Shown here: positions 9,061-21,236 of the stretch, piece after piece
Layout: each line of letters opens with the position of its first letter
How positions within the stretch are numbered: the stretch's first letter is position 1
DNA from: Diphasiastrum complanatum
Taxonomy: Eukaryota; Streptophyta; Lycopodiopsida; Lycopodiales; Lycopodiaceae
DNA length: 64,000 bases
Reading direction: 5' to 3'
Assembly: GCA_029204225.1 (NCBI GenBank)
Contig: CM055100.1
Coordinates: forward strand, 4,852,213 to 4,916,212
Program-made: the position numbers and the translations under genes
The notes under the pieces: model-generated
Databases searched by the model: none
Told to the model about the DNA's origin: nothing
What the model saw: only the letters and a program-made list of their open reading frames with translations

Positions 9061-12000
9061 ATGTCATCCAACCCCAGTTCCAATTCTGATGACCCCGATG
9101 CTAATAAGCTCAACATCCAACTGTGCAAATTGGATCTTACACAGATGCAGACCTGGTACCAATAGGCAAAGTCATTCTTCAAGGCAATTGAGTTCCAAAT
9201 CCCTATCCTGATGGGGTATCAAAGTCCGTACCTAATACATATGGCATATGCCAATTATAATGCTACGGCAAGGTCGTGCCAACTCATAGTTCCTCCTGTC
9301 AAGAACTATGTTTATAACATATCTTTTGCGGTGGCCAACTTGCAACCCTTTTCCTCAAGGGCCAAATGATGTCACAAGAACGTTCAAGAAGATTGAGCAG
9401 ATGGCCTTTTTCAAATACATAGATCCCTCAGTGGACAAATGAAAGAGTAAAGATGGGTACCGAGCTGAGGCCATCAATGATCAGCAGCTGCAAGCGACAT
9501 GTGCCTATTTGACCAAATGGACACAAAGACCAAGGACAAAAGTGCTGAGGGTACCCATGTCCCTCTTCCACATGATGGCAGATTCACGATTGCATGTCCA
9601 GAACCTTTATGATTGGGCATAGTTTGCTTCGAACTGCCTTCATGAGTGTGTTAAGAACAAGTAGCCAATAACCGTACTGGGGTATCTCATGACTGATATC
9701 ACACTCCAGCAAGTACAAAATGGGCCCAGACTCAAACAACACCTACAACTTGCGGACAAAGCCTAGGACATCCCAATAGAGTCCAAATAGTCCAAACATC
9801 CATGATCACGGGCTACTTCACCATCGGGGCTTCCACCCAAAAGGGTCAACACCAATATTATTCTGTTGGTACACAAGCGACAAAGCCCACAACCAGATCT
9901 ACAAGCAGCCGCATCCTCCGAAGCTCAACAGGCCGATACCTCCAAGGCCCAGTTGCTAGACACAAGGCAACAACGAATACGTCGAAAGCTTTAAGCCAGG
10001 AGGAAATCACCTGATAGATCATCATTAGACAATTCAGCTTCAGATGATGAAAGCTCGAATGCAAACTCTTTGACACACTCCTCACCCTTACACACCATCG
10101 ACGGGGGTGATGGAGCAGCCAAATCGTCCGAAGCAGCGGATATGGACACAACCCATGTCATGCCACCAGACGAAGTCACTACCCTACCCATGCTGATAAC
10201 CACGCCAACGTCGCCAACATCACCAACGGCATTTTTTTCGAGGGGGGGAGAGAAGTGGGGAGTTCCATTCTCCAAGACACGGAAGCGGCCCAGCAGCCAC
10301 AAGATCAACAGCCACAGACCCAACAAGTCCACACCTTGGACACTTTGCAATATTTTGATGCTGCGGACCTGATGGAGATAAGTGATGACGAACCAAAGAA
10401 AGATGATCAACCAGGAGGAAGTCTGACCCTCCCAATAACCACCACCACTACCACAACAACAACCACCATTGCTACTAACATTATTCCTCCACTCCCTCCA
10501 CCTCCATCTTCATTCCCTCCACAACATCTATTTTTTGGATTAGCTTCACCATCCCACACCCATGATTAGTACCCAACTATCACTAACCCTGAGAAGTTCT
10601 CCGAAGCAGCTAAGCGCTCAATGATCCGCCTATCCGAAGCAAGCTACCACATGCACTGGTTGGTAAGCCAGCACCAAATGCTCGAGAATAAGGTCCAGTA
10701 CTAGGACCAAGAAATTGTGCAACAACAGAAGTTGGCCAAAGAAAAAGAAAAAGAGACAGAAGAAATCAGATCCGTGATGGCCGGGAAAAAGACCACATTA
10801 GAAGAGGTCCAGCAGCAACTGAAGCACCAGATAGTCCAGATCGACCAAATACGAGACGGATCATCGGGGGCAATGATAGTTGGTATTCCTCTAATAAAGC
10901 TCGAGGACATACAGTTTCAGGCCCCACAAGCCACAGCCATCCGAATGGAGAAGTATGTGCGGCTGATCCAGGAACAGGAAGCCGAGAAAAGAAATTTTGA
11001 GAATATTGTGGACAAGCAGGAAAAGATCATCCTTGAGTCCCAGAAGCAGCTAGAAGATACAATGAAGGCCCTGCAGCAAGTCTTGGACAAGGTGAACCAG
11101 TTGTGGAACACGATGTGCAAGGCCCAATTAGGCGCTCATTCAAATAAACCACGGGATGATGATGGAGATGGCAGAGCAGGCAATAAGGACGGGCAAACCC
11201 AACCATCAGATGGTAGCTCGAGATTGGGTAGCCAGAGAGCCAAAGCTGCTTCCAGATATTTTCTCCTTCCCCCTCTCACTTTTAACCCTTCATCTTATTC
11301 AGCTTTTAATTTTTCTGAAACATTCATTCCGACTTACCATGTTTCTTCATCTTCCCTCTCTCCACCACCTCCTAGCAGAATAATGGGTCCATCAAAAGGT
11401 CCAACTGACACATACAAAGCCCGACGGGATGAGTTCCTTCAACAACTCTGCTCTCCCGGTGTGGCGTATAATTTCTTGAACCCACCTCCTCCTAAACCTA
11501 TCATTCCTGTACCTCCCTCTCCAGATCACTCCATCCCTGACCTTCCAGAAGTTAATACTGACATTGGGCGTGATGACGACTTCCTGGCAGATCTATTGGA
11601 GTCAAGAAGATTCTTGTCTAGACAAGACACGGGTGCAGCTGAGCCGTCAACGAGCGAGCGGGCGAAGGAAAAAGATACGGACACTAAGGCCTTGAATGAT
11701 TACCTGGCAAGGCCACCACACCCACGTAGGGCAGCTTCTCCTACCAGGCCCAAGGGCAAGATGGCTGATACCAGAGAATCAAAGAAATTCAAAAGAAAAT
11801 ATTTTCCCAACATGAGGGGAGGCAAAGAGGAGATAGATCAAAGCCAATACTCCACCAAGGTTGAGATCATTGCGGCACTACAATCGCAACCGGAATGGTG
11901 GAACAAGATCTTAAGGGATAGCATATGGCTCCAACAGTACCCCTAGGCACCGGCATAGAAGCGAGTTGATCCATTCTACATGCTACTCAAACAAAGAAAT

Positions 12001-12282
12001 CCATGGTCGGTAGAAAAGCCATGGGTTGAGTTGGTGAACTGACCAGTGATTCTAGGGATTTCAGACAGAATTTCCCCGGATGACTTGAGGCTACAATTGC
12101 TAGACTTTGGGCACAAATACAAGACAAGTGCCAATCTATGCATGCAAGAAAGTGTCGACTACTGTCGATCCATGGCCTTTCTAATGCAGCAAGAATGTTT
12201 CTGGGATCGTGGTTTGGATCCGATCAGGATCAATCCCAACATAGTCCTCCAGTCAGAGGTAGATCATGAGATGATGGCCTGA
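9061..12282 (+). pseudogene. Gypsy family B extra ORF (coiled-coil protein), broken
   Basis: The start MSSNPSSNSDDPDANK leads into WYQ(stop)AKSFFKAIEFQIP..YLIHMAYANYNATARS. This resembles the region WLQTASPLLAVMDFYL..LALHAYATWDEDKARF of the extra ORF at 32375 in gypsy A. In-frame stops break 9160-10700. The longest intact part is 10717-11946 (409 codons): a charged coiled-coil (about residues 1-140), a Gly/Ser-rich linker, a Pro-rich segment (about 190-290), a basic stretch, and an end QSQPEWWNKILRDSIW that parallels QPQPEWHQQLFERDPA in gypsy A. A further open piece (12046-12282) continues the C-terminus. Long gypsy elements of the Athila/Tat group carry an extra ORF near the 3' end; by position and layout this looks comparable. 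It has no signal peptide or membrane helix, so calling it an envelope protein is not supported. Confidence 0.55.
10470..11735 (+). repeat. Left arm of large inverted repeat
   Basis: This pairs with 12290-13548 in reverse. Matching landmarks are CACATGCACTGGTTGGT (10649), the GAAGAGGTCCAGCAGCAACT stretch (10802) and TCAGCTTTTAATTTTTCTGA (11299). The spacer is about 550 bp. Confidence 0.7.
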
Positions 12283-12289
12283 CTATACT

Positions 12290-13548
12290 ATAGAGCGGCC
12301 GCCCTACGTTGTTGAGGCGGCTTCGCCAGATAGTCATCTAGGGCCTTAGTGCCCGTATCGCTCTCTCTTCTCTGCTCACTTGTGGAAGGCTCTGCTTTGC
12401 CAGCATCCATAGGTCTGGATGAGAATCTGCGTGTTTCTAGCAGATCAGCCAAGAAGTCATCATCGCCACCAACGTCGGTGTTAGTCTCTGGAAGGTTAGG
12501 GATGGAGTGATTAGGAGAGAGAGAGGCATAGGAACGGCAGATTTAGGAGGAGCTGAATCTAACAAATTGTATGCTGCACAGGGGGGATTTGAGCTGTTTT
12601 AAGAACTCGTCCTGTCAGGTCTTGTACGTCTCAACAGTTCCTTGATAAGGTTTCAAAAAATTTCTAGGAGGAGATTGAGAGGAGAAAGAAGGTGGACGAA
12701 TAGGGTAAGTTGGAATGAATGTTTTAGAGAAATTAAATGCAGAGTAGGAAGAGGGTTTGAAGGTGGGAGGGGGAAGGGAAAAAGCTCCAGAAGCAGCCTT
12801 AGTTCTCTGGCTGTCCGAACCCGAACTACCACCCAATTGTCGGGTTTGCCCATCATTGTTGCCCGCTCCATCATCTCTGTCATCGTCCCTTGGTCTATTG
12901 TCAAAAATTTATGCTTGGGCCTTGCACGCCGTGTTCCAAAGCTAGTTCACTTTCTCCAAGACTTGCTGCAGGGCCTTCATCATTTCTTCTAACTGATTCT
13001 GGGAATCGAGGATGATCTTTGCTTGTTTGGCCGCAACGTTCTCATAATTCATCTGTTAGGCTTCTCTTTCTTGAATCAACTATACGTACTTTTCCATTCG
13101 AATGGCTGGAGCTTGTGGAGCTTGAAACTGTATGTCTTCGGGTTTGACCAAAGGGGCATCAACTGTCGTCGCGCTAGATGATCCATCTCGTGATTGGTCG
13201 ATTTGGGCCATTTGGCACTTAAGTTGCTGTTGAACCTCTTCCAATTCTGCTATCTGCCCTGCCATCGCAGATTTTATTTCTTCTATCTCCTTTTCTTTTT
13301 CTTTTATTTGCTTTTTCTACTAAGAGATTGTTTGGTCCTAACATTTAACCTTATTTTCCAGAACCTTCTGTTGGCTCACCAACCAGTGCATGTGGTAACT
13401 GGTTTCGGACAGGCTAATCATCGAACACTTTGCTGCTTGGATACTGATCAGGAGCATGAGTGGTGATGTTTGTCCAAAAAATATATGTCGTTGAGGAAGT
13501 GAAGGTGACAATGGACGAAGTGGAGAGATGGCATTAGTAGAGACGGTA
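12290..13548 (-). pseudogene. Inverted partial copy of the family B coiled-coil ORF
   Basis: Read in reverse, 13460 down to 12290 gives the same protein as the left arm: AGQIAELEEVQQQLKCQMAQ, then PEDIQFQAPQAPAIRMEKYV, then FKPSSYSAFNFSKTFIPTYP, then ETNTDVGGDDDFLADLLETR. Several frameshifts and stops break it. It forms the right arm of the inverted repeat. The divergence between the arms (many scattered substitutions) suggests two separately evolved copies or an old event, not a recent foldback. Confidence 0.65.
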
Positions 13549-14192
13549 TGTGAGAGATTTCAACAAGTTTAGTCATATTTTGGTAAATTGTCAATATGAG
13601 GCCAAACTCATTTTGGACTTAGAGATAAACTTTTTGAAGTTATATTAGTTTAAAATACATTCAATAAACACTTTTTGAAAGTGTGAGAAAGTTGGTAGTC
13701 AAGTTTGAGAGAGATTCAAATTTGAACTTTGGGTACATTGAATCTAGACCCAGAAATAGTAGGGTTTATATTTTGGAGAGAAAGCCAAGTGGCCAAACAG
13801 GGTTTGGACACTCTATAAAAGGATGTAACTCATGGAGAGACACATCTTCTACCTTCTCTCTCTCTCATTTCATCATTATACATGGTTATCTTTGGATGCT
13901 ACTACTCATTGGTGCACTCTCTTGATGATATCTTGTAATCTTATGTGTAGAATATTCATTTATTGCTATTTTTGGTTCCACACATGTAAAATATAGTAGG
14001 GTACTATAATTGTATGGATAGCAACTATATTCTATTTTTTGGTTCATTTTTTATCAGTACCTCTTAGAGTTTGCATCTCATTTTGTATGTAGATGCTGAT
14101 TTTTCTACATTGGCAGGATTGTTGGTTTGCTCCTTTTGTAACCAAAGATTAGGGACATGGATTGGATCTTGAATGATCTAAAATCCTTCACA
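13549..14192 (+). repeat. Copia 5' LTR with TATA box
   Basis: It runs from TGTGAGAGATTTC to ATCCTTCACA. TGTATCAGAGC follows, an initiator-Met primer site lacking one G. CTCTATAAAAGG (TATAAAA at 13814-13820) is a good Pol II TATA box, with CT-rich sequence just after it. The gag start at 14795 lies about 600 bp downstream. Confidence 0.65.
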
Positions 14193-14794
14193 TGTATCAG
14201 AGCTCTTGTGTTTCAGGTTATTAAAGGATCAGCCATCTTTAGCAAGGATTTGGAGGAGTTACCAATGCTAGAGCATGCTAGATTGATCTCTACTCAAAAA
14301 TCAGCATTTTTGCATGTGTAGAATCGATCTTTTGTAGGTCAAAACTCAATATAGGTTTATATACTTGATCAATTACAATTTCACACTTGGTTTACTGGAA
14401 TTAGCCATTTTTTCATGCATTAGGAAGGTCTCATTGGAGGCTACAAGATGATATATCAAGTTTCTAGAAATTGCATGTAGAATTTGAGATATTCAATTTT
14501 TTGTGATTTTGTCAAAACTCTGATTTTGATTGGATCTCTAGTTTGTGAGGTTACTGAACTTCATTTGAGTGTGTTTCAATATTAGAAAGTTGCAAGAATT
14601 ATTATATTGAGGATAGATCATAGGTTGATCAAGATCTCACTATTCTATGTGTTGATTTTCTAGTTAGAAGTGCTAGAAGAGATTTGAGAGGTTCCATATC
14701 TTTGTGATTTCTTCTTGATTTCATTTTTTGACATTCAAGAGAGTGCTTTGTGCATCGGAAAAAGGTTGAAAGAAGAAGATCAGGTCATTGTAAC

Positions 14795-15545
14795 ATGGCT
14801 ACAAATGGTGGATTCATGCTGGAAGGCAATGATAGGCTTACCTCAATCAACTATTCTACTTGGGAGGCAATGATAGGCTTACCTCAATAAGCTATTCTAC
14901 TTGGAAGGTGAGGATGGAGTCCTTATTGGAGATGAATGAGTTGATGGAGATTGTTGCAGGTGTGGAGGAGAGGCCTCAAGCACCTCAAGATCAAGTGAGT
15001 TATGACAAGAGAGCTAAAAGAACTCTACACATGATTAAGATGAATATTACCAATGAACTTACTCTTAGGAGAAAAATCTTTCAAAGTTTGCAAAAGAAAT
15101 AAGAGAGTACTCATGATTTTGTTTTGAGGGTTAAAGCATTCAATGATGAGTTAGCATGTATTGATGAAAGCATTAAGAAGGTAGAACTTGTTCAAGTTAT
15201 ACTTAATGGCTTGTTGGATAATCATGCTAATCTTGTTCAAAGCTTTTCTATTCTTAAGACTTTGCCAAGTATTGTGGATTTGCAAGAGATTTTGGTGAAT
15301 GAGGAGTATAGGCTTCAATCAAGAGGAGGTGGATCTACATCAACATCTCATTATGAAGAGGAGGCTATGTTCATCAAAGGCAAGTTCAAGGGCAAAGGCA
15401 AAGGCAATTGGTCAAAAGGACAAGATCAAGGTGAGACTTCCTCTTCTGGCAAAAAGAAAGATAAGTCTAAGTTAAAATGCCTATGTTGTGGAATCAAAGG
15501 GCATTTTGCAAATGAATGTTTGAAAACTGGATCTAAAATTGTATA
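14795..15545 (+). pseudogene. Copia gag (MATNGGFMLE), truncated
   Basis: MATNGGFMLEGNDRLTSINYSTW matches the gag start of the copia at 60874. A 43-bp tandem duplication (about 14826-14911) repeats the GNDRLTSI.YSTW region and shifts the frame. Relative to the 60874 gag, about 40 codons are missing after NITNEL (15060), and a stop interrupts at 15102. The C-terminal part is open (15124-15545): LACIDESIKKVELVQVILNG, a GKFKGKGKGN basic run and a CCHC zinc knuckle LCCGIKGHFANEC (around residues 117-130 of that stretch). Homology ends abruptly at 15545, where unrelated sequence begins. Confidence 0.75.
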
Positions 15546-15769
15546 GAACCTATCCACGTGAGCTAGACCATCAGTTGTTGGCCTATAACACTCTCTGTGA
15601 ATAGAGATGAATGAGATTAAAACATTATGTGGAATAAGATGCAATAAAGACTAATAGAGGCAGTCAAAAAGCATAAACAAAAGAAGATACAAAAAATAAC
15701 ACCGATAAAGATAAAAAAAAAAAAATGTAACATAAAAATATGCAAGAACTATGGAGTTATATTGGGTCA
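15546..15769. other. AT-rich junction, no gene
   Basis: This non-coding stretch with A-runs separates the copia gag from the reverse gypsy integrase. Confidence 0.5.
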
Positions 15770-17185
15770 ATAAAAAACAACTCTTCGTAATACCGTCGTA
15801 GACGACCACCATTGACAACATTGACTAGGAGTACTCCGTCAAGTGTTTGTAGTTGGAATACTCCATTGTGAGAGATTTTATTGATAACATAAGGTTATTT
15901 GCTTCTGAATTTTAGTTTTCTTGGATGCTTCTTAGACGTGTAAAAAAGCATGTGATCACCCAAGTATAAATCTTTATTGTGTAGGTGACAATCTGCTAGG
16001 CTTTTTGGCGACGTTTGTTAACCATTGTGCATGATACGATATGAGTCGAGTCTCACACAATTGGGCTAACGTAAATAGCCTATATTTTAATTGCAGCATC
16101 CTCACAAAAATCTGTGGAGAAAGCTTGCATGACTCGCAAGCAGGGTACTAGGAATTCAATAGGCATAACTGCCTCTTGACCATATACAAGGTGGAATGGG
16201 ATAACCCATTCGGTGGCCTTCTTGGGAGTTGTGCGGTACTCCCAGATAGCGGAAAACAGTTTGGCTTCCCAATCTGATCGTCTTGTTTCTGCTATCTTGG
16301 TCAAGATCTTACAAATCGTCTTGGTCGTGGACTCGGCTTGGCCATTACATCTAGGATAGTACGGAGTACTTTTGCGGTGAACAACAAGGAAATAACAGAG
16401 GAGATTATTGATCACTTCGTTTAAGAAGTGTGTGTGTCACGGTCACTAAAAAGCTCAATTGGATAGCCAAAACGTGTAATAATGTTTTCATATAGAAAAC
16501 GTGCTACGGTCTTCACATTAGCGTCCTTTGTTGCACGAGCTTCTACCCACTTAGTTGCATAATATGTTGCGATCAGGATATATCGTGCTTGGGTATTTTT
16601 GGCTGCTGGACTGATGGGCCCAACAAAGTTGATACCCCACTTATGGAAGGCTTCGCCTTCTGCATTGGGTGTCAAAGAGCCAAAGGCCCTAGCGACTTGA
16701 TCTCCTGTGGAATGGATTTCGGCGGATAACGTTTGTTATCTAGATAAAAAATCACATGTTCATCCATCATTTCAACATCATTCATTGAAAGAATACCTTC
16801 TTTCGAAACTTGTGCAACAGAGACACTAGGTTCTCCAGGGTACCAAGCTATGGGAATAGGGTTGATCATCATAAGGAAAATGATGGGTGTGTCAATGTCC
16901 ATAGAAGATGGTAGAATATACACTTCTTCTGCAGCTGTTTCGATACGACACTATTGGAATCAGCACTGTCCACAGTGGCTAGTGCTTGACCCCAATTTAT
17001 AATGTCGATTGATCTCGTATAGTGTCCTTTGGGTTGGATCAAGGACACTATCTAATTCGTCATAAGCTGTTGATGACCAATCATCATATACCTTGGCGGG
17101 CTTTATATGGCCAGTCGAGTCAACAATGACTCATTTTTTATTATTGGTGAAGATTATCTTGCTTGGCCCAATGAGCACGCAAGTA
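15770..17185 (-). pseudogene. Gypsy integrase and RNase H-integrase linker, broken
   Basis: Read leftwards from 16923: a linker with YLDNKRYPPKSIPQEIKS; then GEAFHKWGINFVGPISPA (first catalytic Asp replaced by Asn in GINFVGP); ARYILIATYYATKWVEA; GYPIELFSDRDTHTS (second Asp kept); STPYYPRCNGQAESTTKTI (catalytic Glu kept); and EYRTTPKKATEWVIPFHLVYGQEAVMPIEF. The C-terminal part down to 15770 reads LGDHMLFYTSKKHPRKLKF..GPYVINKI-like and LLVNVVNGGRLRRYY. Integrase joins element cDNA to the chromosome; this copy has frameshifts near 16420 and 16675 and a lost active-site residue. It belongs to a different gypsy from the one at 17190, whose LTR appears to have inserted next to or into it. Confidence 0.8.
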
Positions 17186-17189
17186 AAGT

Positions 17190-17892
17190 TGTAAATAAAA
17201 TAAACTTGACTTGGGCCTTGGAACTAAAATAAAACTAGAGGCCCAAAGTCATTATTAAACTTAGAGATTATTTTTTAGAGTTGGGTCAAAATTGGGACTC
17301 ACATGAATCTTGTGATTACCAATGTACTTTTTGTGGACCTTGGATCAAAATGGGTCCAAGATGAATGGATAGTATCATTGTGAATATTAGCCAATAGGAT
17401 TGAGGGGCAAGGGCCTTTCCCATTTTATAAAAAGACACCATTTGTACACTTTTCTCATGCTTAATGAGAAGGAAGAAACTCTACCAATTTTGGAAGAGAA
17501 GCATCCTCATTTGCAATTCAATGTTTGCTATTGCTCTTGTTGTTTTCTATTGCTTTCAAATTCATGCTTTTGGTTTCAATAGTTTATGTTTCTCCTTTAG
17601 CAAGTATAATGTGCATTTGAGCTAACCTCCACCCTCACTCTCTATCTCTCTCTTCTATCTTCTTTTCCCTCCATCTTTTCTAATCATTCCCTTCCTTTCA
17701 CCTACAATCATGATGAATGTTAGTGTAGAGGAGTAGAGTTAAGGGAGAATAGTGTTAGTGGTGAGTAGAGTTAAGGGAGAAAGTAGGAAACTAACTAAAA
17801 ATATCATCTATCCATAGTTAGGTACCTATCCAGTGATCTAACCCTTGTTGACAGGCAGGAGGGCTATACTACGCAAGATCTTTGACCCTACA
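17190..17892 (+). repeat. Gypsy A 5' LTR
   Basis: It starts TGTAAATAAAATAAAC and ends ..CCCTACA. The partner is 35631-36240. It has a TATA-like TTATAAAAAG at 17425-17434, about 470 bp before the LTR end, and a pyrimidine-rich tract at 17628-17690. The exact start may be a few bases earlier, because AAAGT precedes both copies. Confidence 0.8.
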
Positions 17893-17893
17893 G

Positions 17894-17911
17894 TGGCGCC
17901 GATGCCGGGGA
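17894..17911 (+). other. Primer binding site, tRNA-Asp type
   Basis: TGGCGCCGATGCCGGGGA matches the plant Athila/Tat primer site for tRNA-Asp except for one base (A at the eighth position). Confidence 0.85.
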
Positions 17912-18179
17912 TAGGTTTCCACTAACTAGTTTAGCTGCATTTTAGCTATTTTCTTGCTTTTTAGAGTAGTTTTAGGTAGATATTTGGGTGTTTAGAGAGA
18001 ATTCTTTGTATTTTTTTGTGCTTCGAATGTTCGCAGCTAGCAGAGGAGGTGTGAGAGGGTAGAGGAGGCCCTGAACTGCCTCTAAGGGCTTTACACCCAA
18101 ACCAACCAGCCAAAAAATCCAAAAAAACACACCAATCTGCATTTTGGAAGGGAAAAAAGCCTAAAATCTCATCAAATTT

Positions 18180-19000
18180 TTATATCTCCAGAATCAGTGA
18201 GAATTAACCCTTGCATGACTGGTAGCAGCTCCAAGGTACTGTCCCAGACCTGCATAGAAGCTTGCGAGAGTTAGTTTCAAGCAGATTGTAAAAATCAGAG
18301 AAAAATAAAAAAAAATACAAAAAACTCTTGAAAAAATCCAAAAAATTCAAATCTTCATAAGAACTCTCGCAGAGCCCTCTAAAGTTTCATCTCAGTGAGA
18401 CCAGAACACAGAGAAGCTTGTGAGAGTTAGTTTGATGTCTAAGTGTCTGTGCGAGAGGTCCTAGTGAAGAAAAAAACGGGAAAGTATTAGTGAACCCTCG
18501 CAAACAACAAAATTTTCAGTTTCAGTGGTCAAGAACTCTCGCAGAGGATTCCAAAGTTCCATCTTAGTGAGACCAGGACACAGAAAAGCTTGCGAGTTAT
18601 TTTGATTCTAGTGAGCAAAAAATTGGATTTAATTGCAAAAAAATCACTAAAAAGTGAAGATCCAGCAAATCCTTCTAGTAAGAACTCTCGCAGGCCCTCT
18701 GAATTGATTTAGAATGTCAATTCATATCATTGATGAAACTTGCAAGAGTTAGTATGAAGATCTGGTGAAGATCAAGTCAGAAAAGTGGTTTTGAACCCTC
18801 GCAGACAATGAAATTTTCACTTCTTGCAAGAGTTAACTCTTGCAGAGAATTCTATAGTGAGATTTGACCCGAGTCCAGCTATTGTGAGCCTTGCGAGAGT
18901 TACTTCCCAGAGATCTGAAAGATATCAAGTTTTTTACCTGCAAAAAGAGCTAAAGAACCCTCGCACAGCCAACCCTCGCACAAGAGAACCCTCGCAGACT
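18180..19000 (+). repeat. CTCTCGCA motif cluster in the gag leader
   Basis: There are eight exact CTCGCA cores, mostly as GAACYCTCGCAGA (18370, 18495, 18542, 18688, 18800, 18959, 18974, 18990), and four exact TGCGAG cores, mostly as CTTGCGAGAGTTA (18263, 18452, 18593, 18892). Drifted copies of both are also present. The two motif forms are reverse complements and alternate along the leader. The leader is otherwise non-coding with many stops. Confidence 0.75.
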
Positions 19001-19163
19001 AGATCAGTGGAAAGATCTGCATCAGATCTAGCTACTGTCAAAATATCACGTCAATCAGTGCAAGGAGTAAAACGTTATCAAGAAAAAACCATCACAAAGA
19101 GCCTAAAATTCACTTTCGGCTGATCAGATTGATCAGATCCTTGAGATCTTGACTGCATCCTTC

Positions 19164-19171
19164 TATATAAG
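19164..19171 (+). promoter_or_regulatory. TATA-like box before gag
   Basis: TATATAAG lies 33 bp before the gag ATG at 19204, far inside the element and not in the LTR. A matching one precedes the extra ORF at 32117. Promoter function is inference. Confidence 0.35.
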
Positions 19172-19203
19172 CAAGATCCAATCACTTTGGAGCCCACCAT
19201 GGG

Positions 19204-21236
19204 ATGAATCTGAGATCTGGACGGTCAATAGCACGAAGGATAGCAAATCAAGCACCACACCTTCCCAGATTAGCAACTGTGCAACAAGAGGCAGAACCGA
19301 AACCAGCACCAATGGAACCAATGGGCCAACCTGTACCTGTCGCTCCCTTGCAAGCAGTCCGGAGAGCACCACGAATGAAAATACCAAAATACGATGGATC
19401 ATCAGATCCCATCTGATTCCTCCATATCTACGATCAAGCTTGTGAAATCTATGGTGAACGGACACCTACGGATAAGCTGATGTTGTTTTTCATTTCCTTA
19501 TTGGCAGTGGCTCAGGATTGGTTTTTCAACCTGTCAGAGGAAGAAAAGTCCACCAAGCAAGTGGTTAAGGCGGTTCTCATTATGCGCTTTGAACCAAGAA
19601 AGTTCTTGAAAGACCCGTTCCTCCTGCTGAGCAAAGTCAAAATGGGAAAACGAGAAAGGGTCAGGGACTATATTGCGCGAGTCAAATACTTACGATCCGA
19701 GTGCAGTGCAGCCTGATCATGTGGTGATCATGTGGTTCCTAGCCGAGCTACCACGAAGCATCAGAAGAGAACCAAAACAACGGGAGCAGTACGCTACTCT
19801 ACAAGAAGCTATGGAAGATGCCATCAGGGAAGAGGATGAAGGATCTGCTGACGAATATCCATCCACCCACACCCCTACTCCCTCGATCGCATCATAATCA
19901 TCAAACGCATCTGCTCTATCCACAGAAATGCTATTGGAGCAAATGACAAAATTACACAAACAGTAGATGGAGCAACTTACGGCGCAGTTTGACCAAAAAC
20001 TGAAAGCCTTACAGGGAGCTGTAGTAGTAACGCCACATCAACCGGAATCAAACCAGCTGCAGTATCCAAGACGGGAAAATGTATGATGTTCAGTGTGCAC
20101 ACAAAATTATACAACAAACAAGTGTCCAGTCCTAAAGCAAAATCTGAGACTGACACATAGATTCTGCCATCTGTGCAATGCAATATTGCATGATACGACA
20201 TTTTGCCCATTCAACCCCCGGATTGTTCAACAGAAGAGAAGTCCTTATCAAACTTCCTATCCTTACCATCAAGGGGCACCCAACACGGCATCAAGGTACG
20301 GCGCACCAAATTAACGACAGCGTATGGCCTTACCTGCTCCACCAAGGCCAAACAATCAGCAAGTGGCCCATGTAAACCAGACAACAACAGAACCAGAGAT
20401 GCAAATGCCACCACCAGCAGCAATGGTACGGACCCAATGAACCATTTATGGATCCTGCCATAAATGAATATGTTGCAGCCTATGCAGCTCAAACTCAGCG
20501 ACAAGACGGAAGAAACTATGGCTGCTACGGATGCGACAAAGAACACAGAATTGCAGAATGTTTCTACAAGGGACAATATACATCCTTGTGTTGAGAATGC
20601 GGTTATGGACATTGTTACAAGAATTGTCCATTGAAACCTGGAACCAGTGCACCTCTTAACCTCATTGCCATACAGCAACCAACAGTTCCAGCAAGGATGC
20701 CATCGGAAGGACAACAATTCCACGCTCCTGTGTTAACTGCTACGCGAGCACAGAAGAGGAAGGAAGTGCCTCTCTCACCACCACCATCGGTCACTGATGA
20801 CCATCGCTCAACTTCAGTGCCATATCCGAATGTGAGGGATGAAAGAAGACAGTACCAAAAAATAAGACACTGGGTACAGAAAGCACAAGCGGAGGAAAAT
20901 GAGCAAGAAAGAGATAATCCTACGGAACCTCCAGTTGGCGTCGAACGGGAACCACAAACAGGCTCATCACTGCGCACTGATCAAAATGATCGGTTGCACG
21001 AACATGAACCACCTTTTCACATGGTGGAGCCCGAGGAACCATGCACTGAAAGGCTCGCACTTTTAATGTCAAGCCGTATTAGTTTACCACTCGGAGAACT
21101 ACTGTGGATTGCACCACAAGTGAAAAGCCTTCTAGCTGAATGGGCCAAAGCAGATGAGGATCCAGTAGCGCCTGAGCCCATATATTGTACGGGCTATGAA
21201 GAAACAAATAACGTCCTCCACATCAGAGTAGCATGA
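19204..21236 (+). pseudogene. Gypsy A gag, broken
   Basis: MNLRSGRSIARRIANQ is a start type common in plant gypsy Gag. The capsid region follows: RMKIPKYDGSSDPI, an in-frame TGA (about 19414), LHIYDQACEIYGE, MLFFISLLAVAQDWFFNLSEEE and KVKMGKRERVRDYIARVKYL. A frameshift occurs near 19705-19716, then HVVIMWFLAELPRSIRRE and an acidic tail with a stop at 19897. A zinc-knuckle pair at about 20520-20630 reads CYGCDKEHRIAECF and C(stop)ECGYGHCYKNCP; the stop falls inside the second knuckle. The remainder (20631-21236) is a Pro- and Glu-rich linker to protease. Gag assembles the particle and binds element RNA. Confidence 0.8.

Noticed and set aside
8568-9211. Overlapping ORFs of about 130 residues across the minisatellite
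   Set aside because: Ser/Pro/Asn/Gln-rich repeats open in two frames are a product of the repeat period (24 = 3 x 8), not evidence of a protein.
9858-10435. Minus-strand ORFs of 70-139 codons
   Set aside because: They overlap the family B extra ORF region, change frame without motif content, and reflect low-complexity sense sequence (ACC and CCA runs).
16080-16923. Integrase belonging to the gypsy A element
   Set aside because: It is on the opposite strand, outside the LTR at 17190, and differs in sequence from the gypsy A integrase at 30170-31283.
20211-20723. 170-codon minus-strand ORF
   Set aside because: It lies opposite the gypsy A gag knuckle region, whose sense-strand motifs are clear. 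It is a shadow frame.
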